Shown: piece by piece, positions 34,811 to 42,618 of the stretch
Layout of the letters: each line of letters starts with the position of its first letter
How positions within the stretch are numbered: the first letter of the stretch is position 1
Assembly (NCBI RefSeq): GCF_000763385.1
Contig: NZ_JQFA01000002.1
Span: forward strand, 1,674,001 to 1,738,000
DNA length: 64,000 nt
Source: Leptolyngbya sp. KIOST-1
Lineage (GTDB): Bacteria > Cyanobacteriota > Cyanobacteriia > Phormidesmidales > Phormidesmidaceae
Direction of reading: 5' to 3'
The notes under the pieces: generated by a model
What the model saw: the letters and a program-made list of their open reading frames with translations, nothing else
The model's database searches: none
Told to the model about the DNA's origin: nothing
Program-made: the position numbers and the translations under genes

Positions 34811-35911
34811 TCAGCGACGGACGCGGTAGGCCCGACGTCGGGCCGAGTAGCCAGGGGCACGGGCAATGCCACCCATGGCCCCCGTCCCTGCGATCACCCC
34901 AGCGGTACTGGTGAGGGCTCCAAAAACCGTCATGCCACCGCCCGACGCCAGGGCCAGAGAGAGAATGGGAGCCAGCAGACCGAGAAAGAAGGGGGCAATC
35001 AGGGGATGGGAATCCCCGGCATTGAGTACCGCCAGGGAGACCAGGCCCGAAAGGATGTTGAAGCTGAGTTTGGCGATCGCCAAAGAGAAGAACCCCGTCA
35101 GCCAGGCGAATAGTGGTTTGGCCCCCACCGGCAGCAACGATCCGCCCACGGCGAGCGGCCCCAGGGTGGCGGTCAGCAACAAGGAAGCTTCAATCAGCCA
35201 CTGAAAGGCAATATGCAGCGCCATCAACAGACCTCGGGTCACGGTCTGAAAGCCCGAACCCATTAGCGCTCCTCCAAACCGCAGGCCCGAGTCGAGGGGA
35301 TTGTCCCCGGCCTGAGCCGCCTCCAATGCACGGGATAGGGCATTGGGATTGCCGGTTCTAGCGCGGTAGTCTTCGATAAACTCGTGGGCTTCAATCGCCG
35401 CCAGCTCAATGCAATTCGCCCGTTCTTCGGGGTTTTGCAACTCATAGCACTGGTTGCGGCGCTGAATGATGGTCTGCTCCACCGAGCCTTCTAGAACCGC
35501 CGCCTGATAGGCCTCTTGCAGGCGGATATCAGCAGCCGTGTAGGACAAGACATCCTGGTTGACTTGGTTAATGTAGTTGCGGATGTCCAGGGTGATGGCC
35601 GCCAGGCGATCGCCGTTGTTAGAGAGCAGCACAATCACCAGCAGCGGCCAGATGAAGTCGGCGTAGGCGCGGCTGCTTTCCCCTTCCACCATCTGCCGCG
35701 TCCACTGGGTCATAAAGAGGAGCAAAGTCGCGACAGCGAACAAGACCCCGACCCGAGCCAGGGCAAAGTAAAGGCCCCCCTGAAGCACGCTCTCCCAGAG
35801 CTGGTTCCAGCTTTCAGCCACCGCTTCAGACGCGACAGCGCCGCCCTCAATGATGTCGGCGGTATCGCGGGGTAATTGGGCGATCGGTGAGATGGGCCAA
35901 TCCAGCAGCAT
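34811..35911 (-). CDS. VirB6/TrbL-like polytopic channel protein
   Basis: This 366-residue protein has an early membrane segment (about 45-65, LYFALARVGVLFAVATLLLF), a charged periplasmic or cytoplasmic region containing several Cys and Gln, and a second cluster of four or five helices (about 225-345, including LLMALHIAFQWLIEASLLLT and PFFLGLLAPILSLALASGGG). The C-terminus is Arg-rich. This is the pattern of VirB6/TrbL inner-membrane channel components. It lies between the VirB5- and VirB8-like genes, as in other type IV clusters. Confidence 0.65.
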   Translation of the reverse strand: MLLDWPISPIAQLPRDTADIIEGGAVASEAVAESWNQLWESVLQGGLYFALARVGVLFAVATLLLFMTQWTRQMVEGESSRAYADFIWPLLVIVLLSNNGDRLAAITLDIRNYINQVNQDVLSYTAADIRLQEAYQAAVLEGSVEQTIIQRRNQCYELQNPEERANCIELAAIEAHEFIEDYRARTGNPNALSRALEAAQAGDNPLDSGLRFGGALMGSGFQTVTRGLLMALHIAFQWLIEASLLLTATLGPLAVGGSLLPVGAKPLFAWLTGFFSLAIAKLSFNILSGLVSLAVLNAGDSHPLIAPFFLGLLAPILSLALASGGGMTVFGALTSTAGVIAGTGAMGGIARAPGYSARRRAYRVRR

Positions 35912-35951
35912 GGGGGTTCACATCTAAATTGACGTCATGACAAACAGACGT

Positions 35952-36674
35952 CTAGAACAAACGGGCCTGGGCGCTAATTTGCAGGGTGTCGAGGGCATTG
36001 CCCAGCTCTTGCAGGCGGCGGGCACGGGCCTCTTGATCCAGGTTCTGAGACATGTTGGCCAGGTTGAGGTTGGTCAACTGGGCATCCTGGCGAGATTGCA
36101 GCAGTTCTGACTGCACGGCCCCGAGAATTTCTGACTGACGCGCATTTTGCTGGGCCATCTGCTTGATCGCCGCCTGGGTGGACACAGCGGTCTGAGCCGA
36201 GTCGGCGTGCTGCTGCACCTGGCCGATGGTGTCCTCAATCCAGGTGATTTTGTCGCGGGTGGCGGCTTGCCCGCTCTGGCCCAGCACCGCATCGACTTGG
36301 GCGCGAGTGAGCTGCCGGTCAACTTCATTGGCGGTTTCAAGCCCCGCATAGATGCTGTCGGACTGGGCTAAATCGCCCTCCAAGATGGTCGCCAGTTCCG
36401 TCGAGATTTCGGAACGTACCCGGTTGGGGTCAACCAGGCCCAGATCGCCCAGGACGTTTTGAATCACACCCTCCAGATCGCCGGGCAGCGGCGTGAGCAG
36501 GCCAGAGAGGGTTTGCTCGATATAGGTTTTGCTGGTCTCGAAGGCCTGGCGGAAAATGCTGAAGATATCAGTAAAGGCGGTATCGACCTGGGAGGCGGCG
36601 GCAGGTTTGATGGGTGCCACCAGCAGGGTAGTGGCCAGGATGGGAAGTAGGGCAACGCGAAGGCGCGGGTTCAT
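35952..36674 (-). CDS. VirB5/TrbJ-like exported protein
   Basis: This 240-residue protein has a signal peptide (VALLPILATTLLVAPIKPAAA) and a mature part that is nearly all helical and Gln/Ala-rich with coiled-coil heptads (ILGAVQSELLQSRQDAQLTNL). The layout fits TrbJ/VirB5, minor pilus or assembly factors. It overlaps the VirB4-like gene by four bases and precedes the VirB6-like gene. A TTGACGTCA palindrome lies at 929-937 of the 35 kb stretch, in the short gap to that gene. Confidence 0.65.
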   Translation of the reverse strand: MNPRLRVALLPILATTLLVAPIKPAAASQVDTAFTDIFSIFRQAFETSKTYIEQTLSGLLTPLPGDLEGVIQNVLGDLGLVDPNRVRSEISTELATILEGDLAQSDSIYAGLETANEVDRQLTRAQVDAVLGQSGQAATRDKITWIEDTIGQVQQHADSAQTAVSTQAAIKQMAQQNARQSEILGAVQSELLQSRQDAQLTNLNLANMSQNLDQEARARRLQELGNALDTLQISAQARLF

Positions 36675-39484
36675 GAATGACCTCCAGTGGGTAGGGAGTT
36701 GAAAGAAGACAGGGGAACTTCAGGATGGGGATTGCGCTCGGCAAACCAGCGCTCTGTAATCACGGAGAGGGGTTCACCGGATTGAATCGAGAGCACCAGT
36801 AGCCGGGCGAATTCTGCCAGGCCGGTGAAGGTATCGGGGGCATGGCGCAGCACTAAGTCTCGGGTCGTCTGCTCATCGGGGTTATTGGCCACGGCGGCGA
36901 GCTGAGCAAAGGCGGGATAGTAGCGGCAGTAGGTATAGAGGCCGTTGTTGTCCAATAACCACTGGCTGTAGATGCCCTCCCGTTTAGGAAAGAAGCTCTC
37001 GCTGGCATTGCGGCTGATGACAGACTTGGGATATTTGAGAATGCGCTCAAAGCTGTCTACCGCCATGGGCTGAATGCGACCAATCAGGCGAGTGGTCAGG
37101 TTTTGAAAGATCTTGGCGCTGGCGGGCGATTTATGGACGGTATCGGGATCTTGAGCCGAGATAATCACCCGAATCCCGGCCTTGGCTCCGTTGGCGCAGA
37201 GTCGGCCAATCAGGGCTCCAATTTCGTCAAACTCAAACAGGATGGGGGCTTCATCGATGAAGAAGATAGACGCTGGGGCTTCTAGGGCTCGCCGCAGGGC
37301 AGCGGCATAGGCAGAAAGGGCAAGCACAGCGGCATCTTCTTCGTTGGATAGATTGCGCAGGGCAAATACCAGCAGTTGAGCATCGGTCGGAAAGCTGGAG
37401 GGAGCCGAGATCGCCCGCCCCACCCGGCTGGAGAGCCAAAACCTGAGCCGTAGATCGATCATGTCCAGAGCCTTCGCGATGTTGCCGCCCACCTGGTTCA
37501 GATCCAGCTTTTCTGGGGTGCAGAAGTCGAGAAAGTCAGCTAGGGTCGGCATACTGCTCCAGGCCGCTGAGCCTAAGCGACCTTCCATCGCTTCCAGATA
37601 GCGCCGCTGAATCGGGGCATCGGCGAAGAAAGCATTGAGGGCCAGCACTAGAATCGAGCGAATGGTCTGGGTCATCACCGAGCTATTCGCTCCCGAACCC
37701 ACAATCATGGTCAGCAGCGCCGACTCCAGGAATGACTGAAAGTCGTCGAGGCGTTCTTTGCGCTCGTCACCCGGCAGGTGACGCAGGTCAGGCAGCTCGA
37801 ACAGGTTGTTAGACTCGCGGGAGATGTCGAAGTAGGCCCCCCCCACCAGTTGGGTGTAATCGGTGAAGGTCGAGGAGCCATCGGGCTTGGGAAAGTCGAG
37901 CGCGACTACTGGGAAGCGGTGGGCCAGCGCCTGGGTGAGGATGCCAGAGACCAGGACAGATTTCCCGGCTCGGGTGGTGGCAAACAGGCCCAGATTCTGG
38001 TGCTGGTTGAACAAATCCAGATGGATGGGTTGCCCCCCTTCTTCAGCAATCAGCTCAAAGCCACTCCTATCGCAGGGCTGGGTCACCACCAGCGGCATTA
38101 GCCCCGGTGCTTCGCCAGTCAGGTAGAGCTGCCGCCGTCCAAAGGGGGTCGCCATCAGCGCTTCCCAAACAATCGGCAGCGTCTGAAGCCACACTTTCCA
38201 GGCGTAGTCTTGCTCGCGCTCTACCCAGGCCGGGCGGCGAAAGCAGCTTTGGATATAGCGACAAGCTTCATCTAGCTGCTCCAGATCCGGTCGATGCACC
38301 AGAAATACAACAGCCGTGTGAATGGGTAGGGCACCCTCGAAGAGTTCCTCCTGGGCCTCAATCGAGCGCTTCATCTTCAACTCAGCGGCCACATCTACCG
38401 AGTGACTGTCTTCAGCCAAAGTGGCCGTCAGGTTTGACTGCTTCAGCATCCGCTGCACGGTGGTTTTCACCAGGGTTTCGTTGGCCCGCGTCAGCTGGCA
38501 GAAGATTTCGGTATCGGCCACCGTCTCGCGGGAGAGGATCTCCCACAGGTAGCGGAGCTGGGCCGATTCACTGGCCCAACCCCCAGGCTTTTCGAGGAAC
38601 GTTAGCGGGGCTGCATACTGGCCCTTGACCTTGACCCAGGTTTTCCCGGCGGTGGGCACCCCGGCTCGCGTCAGCAGTGTGGTGCTGTGAATGTCGGAGT
38701 TGACCTGCTCGTGTAGGCCATCAGAATCCAGGATGATTAGTTGGGGAATGTTGATGGGGTTACTGGCGTTAAAGCGGTTCCACAGCAGTGCCCACAGATC
38801 CGATTCGCCAAGAGGTTTGACCGAGAGACCCATCTTGGTTGAGAGCACCTGCTCCCAGAGCAAAAAGCCGTCGGTAAAGGCCTTGGTGATCACCGTTTGC
38901 AGGCGCTGGTTTTTGGCCTGGCGCAGCTCACCTGTGAACGACTTCCACAAGGTTTCGCCTCTGCTGATCACCTTCTCGATGATGTCCTGGGCTCCTTCGG
39001 TACCGCTCTGGACGGTGTAGGTGACGTACAGCCGCAGGAACTTGGGTTTGCGCAGGCCCTGCTGAGTGAGTTGTTGGACTCGGGCGCGTTCAGCGGTGAG
39101 CAGGAACTTTAGAGCTTGGTTGGAGGCGATCTGGGTGAGTTGGGCTAAGGCCTGTTGGCGATCGCAGTCTGCCGAAAACGACCCCAGATGAATCGTCAGC
39201 CGCTCGCCGTTGGGCAAATCCTTCAGCCCCGATTCCAGCTGGTCAAAGACCGTCTTGACCTGATCGTCGGTCAATGTATTGTGGATGCCCCGGCAGTCGA
39301 AGCCAAACACAAAGCAGAGGTGCTCCCGGTTCTTGCCCTTCGTGAGAACGTAGGCTCCAACCTGCCGCCCCCGCAGTTCAATTCGCAGCATAGCGGCGAG
39401 GTTGAGCGCATCTTCAAAGGGCGTCAACGTGCTGACGAACTGGTTGCCGAGCTTGAGTCGGTGTTTGCCGATGGTCTGTTTCAT
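36671..39484 (-). CDS. VirB4/TraC-type conjugation ATPase
   Basis: This 937-residue cytoplasmic or membrane-associated ATPase powers pilus assembly and transfer. The N-terminal half is the CagE/TrbE-VirB4 region. The motor has Walker A FATTRAGKS (K508) and Walker B IFFIDEAPI (D744, E745), then a late VIISAQDPDTV motif typical of VirB4/TraC proteins. The start ATG at 39484 lies inside the end of the VirB3-like gene (71-bp overlap). A decayed fragment of a second, related virB4 is present at 45942-46060. Confidence 0.9.
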   Translation of the reverse strand: MKQTIGKHRLKLGNQFVSTLTPFEDALNLAAMLRIELRGRQVGAYVLTKGKNREHLCFVFGFDCRGIHNTLTDDQVKTVFDQLESGLKDLPNGERLTIHLGSFSADCDRQQALAQLTQIASNQALKFLLTAERARVQQLTQQGLRKPKFLRLYVTYTVQSGTEGAQDIIEKVISRGETLWKSFTGELRQAKNQRLQTVITKAFTDGFLLWEQVLSTKMGLSVKPLGESDLWALLWNRFNASNPINIPQLIILDSDGLHEQVNSDIHSTTLLTRAGVPTAGKTWVKVKGQYAAPLTFLEKPGGWASESAQLRYLWEILSRETVADTEIFCQLTRANETLVKTTVQRMLKQSNLTATLAEDSHSVDVAAELKMKRSIEAQEELFEGALPIHTAVVFLVHRPDLEQLDEACRYIQSCFRRPAWVEREQDYAWKVWLQTLPIVWEALMATPFGRRQLYLTGEAPGLMPLVVTQPCDRSGFELIAEEGGQPIHLDLFNQHQNLGLFATTRAGKSVLVSGILTQALAHRFPVVALDFPKPDGSSTFTDYTQLVGGAYFDISRESNNLFELPDLRHLPGDERKERLDDFQSFLESALLTMIVGSGANSSVMTQTIRSILVLALNAFFADAPIQRRYLEAMEGRLGSAAWSSMPTLADFLDFCTPEKLDLNQVGGNIAKALDMIDLRLRFWLSSRVGRAISAPSSFPTDAQLLVFALRNLSNEEDAAVLALSAYAAALRRALEAPASIFFIDEAPILFEFDEIGALIGRLCANGAKAGIRVIISAQDPDTVHKSPASAKIFQNLTTRLIGRIQPMAVDSFERILKYPKSVISRNASESFFPKREGIYSQWLLDNNGLYTYCRYYPAFAQLAAVANNPDEQTTRDLVLRHAPDTFTGLAEFARLLVLSIQSGEPLSVITERWFAERNPHPEVPLSSFNSLPTGGHS

Positions 39485-39767
39485 CGTGAATAAACCTCAG
39501 ATATCGGGCATAGCCGCGACTCCAGGTGGGAGTCGGCACAAATTTTGCGGTGAACTTCCAGCTCTGCCCCCCGGTGAGAATCCACCAGGTAGACATGCCC
39601 CAGGCGGCAATGAATCCAATCGAAATCCAGCTGAGGCTGAACCCTCGGCCTAACAGATAGGAGGCCCCCGTGATGCAGAACCAGGGAATGATCTGGTCGG
39701 CTGGAATGGGGCCTAACCGGGGTTGCGCTCCCAGGATGGTGTTAACGGGACGAAATTGAGATGCCAT
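39414..39767 (-). CDS. VirB3/TraL-like small membrane protein
   Basis: This 117-residue protein has two adjacent hydrophobic segments (IIPWFCITGASYLLGRGF and WISIGFIAAWGMSTWWIL) and a basic C-terminus. It lies just upstream of, and overlaps by 71 bp, the VirB4-like gene. VirB3/TraL proteins have this size and topology and are nearly always next to virB4. The assignment rests on topology and position, not on sequence motifs. Confidence 0.6.
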   Translation of the reverse strand: MASQFRPVNTILGAQPRLGPIPADQIIPWFCITGASYLLGRGFSLSWISIGFIAAWGMSTWWILTGGQSWKFTAKFVPTPTWSRGYARYLRFIHDETDHRQTPTQARQPVRQHVDAL

Positions 39768-39836
39768 AAGCCGCTACTGGTGCTGAAAGGACGGTGTAGA
39801 GCTGCACCCTCGATCTGAATGGCCGCACAGCGACAA

Positions 39837-40388
39837 CTAGCCGGTGATCAGCGTCGTTAGAACATCGCCAGCGGTGACGGCAATGATGATAATTAGCGGT
39901 GTGCGGGCAATAGTTTGCCAATCCTCGTCGTTGCGAGCGCTGTTGATCACCCGCACCAGCGAGATGCCGACATAGAGCAGAAACAGGCCCCGCAGCACGT
40001 TGAAGACCAGGGGAATGGCGTCGCCCGCAGCGGTGCCAAAGTTGGTAGTCATCCAGGTTTCAGCCCCACCAAAGAATTGGGCTTGGGCGGGATAGGCCAG
40101 CAGGGTGATCAGCCAGAGCAGCCCTAAACCCAGGAGCCGCCCAGCCTTTCGCCTAAAGCCCTGGGCCTTAGATGCCCGTCTGGATAGGGAACGGGAGGGT
40201 ATTATGTCCCACCTCCAGGCAAGGCCTGTCAACCCTGCCATTACCAGCACCACGAGTAAGGCGGGGCCATGGATGAGGACATCTAGAGCGAGACATAGGA
40301 ACGCTACGGCGAGTAGCGGCAGGTCTGGAAGCGGATTCATTCGACCTACCAGTCGTTCCACCAACGGAAAAATGTAGAGAGTTTTCAT
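39837..40388 (-). CDS. VirB2/TrbC-like pilin precursor with extended N-terminus
   Basis: This is the first gene of the leftward transfer operon, 183 residues. The C-terminal half resembles VirB2/TrbC pilins: a hydrophobic segment ending YPAQAQ (possible signal peptidase site near residue 104), then two hydrophobic helices (IPLVFNVLRGLFLLYVGISL and PLIIIIAVTAGDVLTTLI). The first hundred residues add two more hydrophobic segments and a basic stretch, making it longer than typical pilins. They may be a long leader or a fused small membrane domain. The operator-like inverted repeat at 40406-40442 lies 18 bp upstream of its start. Confidence 0.6.
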   Translation of the reverse strand: MKTLYIFPLVERLVGRMNPLPDLPLLAVAFLCLALDVLIHGPALLVVLVMAGLTGLAWRWDIIPSRSLSRRASKAQGFRRKAGRLLGLGLLWLITLLAYPAQAQFFGGAETWMTTNFGTAAGDAIPLVFNVLRGLFLLYVGISLVRVINSARNDEDWQTIARTPLIIIIAVTAGDVLTTLITG

Positions 40389-40405
40389 GGCTCAAATGAA
40401 TTGAG

Positions 40406-40442
40406 TCTGACTGATGATTGAAGTCTCCTGAAATCAGTCAGA
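40406..40442. promoter_or_regulatory. Operator-like inverted repeat upstream of the transfer operon
   Basis: Perfect 10-bp arms, TCTGACTGAT (406-415) and ATCAGTCAGA (433-442), have a 17-bp spacer and lie 18 bp upstream of the pilin-like start. No T-run follows on either strand, so it is not a terminator. It is probably a protein-binding site or a leader hairpin controlling the operon. Confidence 0.55.
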
Positions 40443-40468
40443 TGACATGACTCGCGTGCTCACCAATG

Positions 40469-40484
40469 AGTGACCTATGTCACT
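40469..40484. promoter_or_regulatory. CRP/SyCRP1-like palindrome
   Basis: AGTGACCTATGTCACT is a palindrome of the form GTGA-N6-TCAC, close to the cAMP-receptor protein consensus TGTGA-N6-TCACA used by cyanobacterial SyCRP1. It lies 81 bp upstream of the transfer operon. One site found by eye does not prove binding. Confidence 0.4.
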
Positions 40485-40930
40485 TGAATTGCGTAATTTT
40501 TCGATCAATATAGCAATATTTTCTGGTGGTGGGGAAATGTCAATCTAAATTGTGGACTTAGACTCAGATAGCCCATAGTCACGCCTAAAGCCTATACAAG
40601 ATGGTAGATATCGTGGCTGATTCTGTAATCTTGCGTCATGTTAATCAAGCTATTGAGCAATCTCTACTGATACTTAAGCAAGAAGATATTTTTTATAATT
40701 AGGTTATACATAATTCCCATTTGCCGGAATTTCTGCCGTCAATTATTAACGCAATTTACGGCGCACAAGAACTCTATGGTTACAGTCGAAATTGATCTAT
40801 AAAAAATTTTTGAAAGCGACGCAACGGCATGTTATTAGGTTCCCTTTTGCCACAGATGTTTTCAACTCAATAGTTAAGGTTTAACTGACAAAATGACACA
40901 ACAACTGATTTACAGACACAAAACAAGCTT

Positions 40931-40942
40931 ATTGACGTCAAT
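40931..40942. promoter_or_regulatory. Palindrome ATTGACGTCAAT upstream of parA
   Basis: This perfect 12-bp palindrome lies 112 bp upstream of the parA start. The core TTGACGTCA recurs at 35929-35937 (between virB5- and virB6-like genes) and 41983-41991 (inside the parA partner gene). It may be a ParA-operon autoregulation site or a parS-like site. Confidence 0.4.
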
Positions 40943-41053
40943 ACGTCTTGATGTCTCTAAATTCACCATCTTAAATGCGGCAGGGGTTTGGGTAAGGCGA
41001 GCCTTGTAGAGGTGATCAGGAGCTGGGCGTTATACGAGGAGTGAAACACAGCT

Positions 41054-41830
41054 ATGAAGACGGTAAGTTGTTTGTCGCTCTCTGGGGGGCAAGGGAAAAC
41101 GTCGGTCTCGCTGCTGCTGGGACGGCTCCTGGCGAACCGGGGCCAGAAGGTGCTGATGGTGGATGCTGACCCGCAAGCGAATCTCACCTTTTATCTAGGC
41201 CATGATGTTCAGGCAAATGAACCCACCCTGCTGGAGGTGCTGAAGGGCCAGGTGGAAACAGCCGATGGGATCTATCCGCTGGCAGCGGCCAATCTGTTTT
41301 TGATCCCAGCTGATGAGGGGCTGCATAAGGCCCAGGAATACTTGGCCACCATCGGGATGGGAGCCATGGCTTTGCGCCATGCCCTGGAAGCAGTGGGGGA
41401 TCTGTTTGATGTTTGCATCATTGACTCGCCGCCCCAGCGCACCCAGATTTGCTTATCGGTGGTGGGGGCCTCGGAATGGGTGCTTATTCCAGCGGAGGCC
41501 TCGACCAAGGGAGTAAATTCGCTGCTGTGTAGCCTGGAACTGCTGGAGGAATTGGGGCGCATACGGGCGTTTAAGGGCCAGGTGCTGGGGGTGCTGCCGT
41601 TTCGCGACAAATGGTTTGGTCGATCTCAGGCGACGGATAGTCGAGAGGCCATAGCGGCTATGCAGCAGGTGGCAGGCTCAATCCCGGTGCTGCCGTCAAT
41701 TGTGGAGAGTGAGCGCTATAAGCAAGCGATTCGGCAGGGACAGCGGCTGTCAGAGATTGGGTACGGGGAGTTGGAATATCCGTTATGCAGGGTGATTGAG
41801 GCGTTAGAGCAGGGGCAAGGGAATGGCTGA
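41054..41830 (+). CDS. parA: ParA-family partition ATPase
   Basis: This 258-residue P-loop ATPase of the ParA/Soj/MinD group places DNA copies before division. The nucleotide loop reads SLSGGQGKTSVS: the signature first Lys of KGGxGKT is replaced by Ser, while K15 and T16 of the loop remain. VDADPQANLT (Walker A' with the conserved Asp) and IIDSPPQ follow. Start ATG 41054 has a strong GAGGAG at 41036-41041. The partner gene overlaps by eight bases. The element thus carries two partition systems of different types. Confidence 0.83.
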   Translation: MKTVSCLSLSGGQGKTSVSLLLGRLLANRGQKVLMVDADPQANLTFYLGHDVQANEPTLLEVLKGQVETADGIYPLAAANLFLIPADEGLHKAQEYLATIGMGAMALRHALEAVGDLFDVCIIDSPPQRTQICLSVVGASEWVLIPAEASTKGVNSLLCSLELLEELGRIRAFKGQVLGVLPFRDKWFGRSQATDSREAIAAMQQVAGSIPVLPSIVESERYKQAIRQGQRLSEIGYGELEYPLCRVIEALEQGQGNG

Positions 41831-42266
41831 GGATGCGCTGGAACGGTTGATGCAGCGGCAGCGCCCGAGTGTACCGCCCCGTGCCGATGGGTTGGGGGCA
41901 GAGTTACCTGTGAAGTCTCCTCAACAGGTGACAGTTGAGGGCAATGGGTCGGGATATAGTGACTCTAGCGAGTCTACGAGTGTTGACGTCAGTATGTCTG
42001 TTAGCCAAGATGATGAGGCGGAGTTACCGCAGCTAGTGCGGACAACGACCCGGTTGGAGGAAGAGATTGATAAGGCCCTGCGCCACCTCTGTATGGATGA
42101 GAAGATCACCAAAGAGGTGTGGTTTGAGGCGGCGTACCTCTACCTGGCGGAGCACCCAAAGGCGATGCAGGCGGTGAATGGGGTGGCAAAGGAGCGCTAC
42201 CAGCGCCGGAAGCGGGCAGCGGATTTGAGGAAGCTGGAGACAATGCAGAAGCGATTGAGGGGTTAG
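41823..42266 (+). CDS. Probable ParA partner (centromere-binding ParB-like)
   Basis: This 147-residue protein is encoded in an eight-base overlap behind parA. The N-terminal half is low-complexity, Ser/Gln/Pro-rich. The C-terminal half is helical and basic (RLEEEIDKALRHLCMDEKIT, YQRRKRAADLRKLETMQKR). It has no recognised ParB or ParG motif. Small partners after parA are usually centromere-binding proteins, so this role is inferred from position. A TTGACGTCA site lies in its own coding sequence. Confidence 0.55.
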   Translation: MAEDALERLMQRQRPSVPPRADGLGAELPVKSPQQVTVEGNGSGYSDSSESTSVDVSMSVSQDDEAELPQLVRTTTRLEEEIDKALRHLCMDEKITKEVWFEAAYLYLAEHPKAMQAVNGVAKERYQRRKRAADLRKLETMQKRLRG

Positions 42267-42417
42267 ACGATTGCGTCGGAGCTTGTTAAGCGAACGAATT
42301 GGGGCCAACCAATCGTGGTGACTTTAGAGTTTGGGGTTTTAATTACCCCAGGGCAGGGGGAGGTGATGAGCGTTCTAATGCGCTGGTGACAGGCAATTTA
42401 GGCAGCATTGAATCTCG

Positions 42418-42454
42418 TTGTTAGGTATGTTCGTTCCAACAACATGCCTAACAA
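42418..42454. promoter_or_regulatory. 14-bp-stem hairpin
   Basis: TTGTTAGGTATGTT (418-431) pairs with AACATGCCTAACAA (441-454), one G-T pair in 14, across a nine-base loop. No T-run follows. It may end the parA transcript inefficiently, or be a relic of a mobile element end. Confidence 0.45.
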
Positions 42455-42490
42455 AGCATAGATACTCAGTCTCACTAGAACGATTATCAG

Positions 42491-42512
42491 TCAAGCCATT
42501 GAAATGGCTTGA
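42491..42512. promoter_or_regulatory. 22-bp palindrome upstream of the ATPase-nuclease gene
   Basis: Arms TCAAGCCATT and AATGGCTTGA are perfect with a 2-bp centre, 107 bp before the ATPase start. It may be an operator for a controller protein or for the methyltransferase itself, since several C5 methyltransferases repress their own genes. No separate controller gene was seen. Confidence 0.4.
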
Positions 42513-42618
42513 ACCTGTAAAGTTGTCAAAAAGCCTGCAATTCTTGGATTTTGGAAAGCTAAGAGCTTGTAGAATATTGGGTATTTTATTACAGTAAAAG
42601 CTCTAAAGACTAATCCTT

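Larger units (their letters stand above)
40389..41053. other. 665-bp A+T-rich intergenic region between transfer operon and parA
   Basis: The region holds the divergent promoters of the leftward transfer operon and the rightward parA operon. Besides the dyads listed separately I see only A/T-rich runs (for example 40688-40700 and 40799-40813) and no open frame with coding character. It is a candidate for an origin or centromere, but no iteron family was found in it. Confidence 0.5.
42267..42618. other. 352-bp intergenic region before the restriction-modification-like pair
   Basis: This is non-coding by eye and marks the start of an A+T-rich island. It contains a long hairpin (42418-42454) and a separate 22-bp palindrome (42491-42512), both listed as regulatory features. 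The A+T-rich 42570-42600 stretch (TATTTTATTACAGT) probably holds the promoter of the ATPase gene. Confidence 0.5.

Noticed and set aside
42418..42454. Resemblance of the GTTAGGT...GCCTAAC hairpin to an integron attC site
   Set aside because: The core sites are in the opposite order to attC, and no integron integrase or cassette is present.
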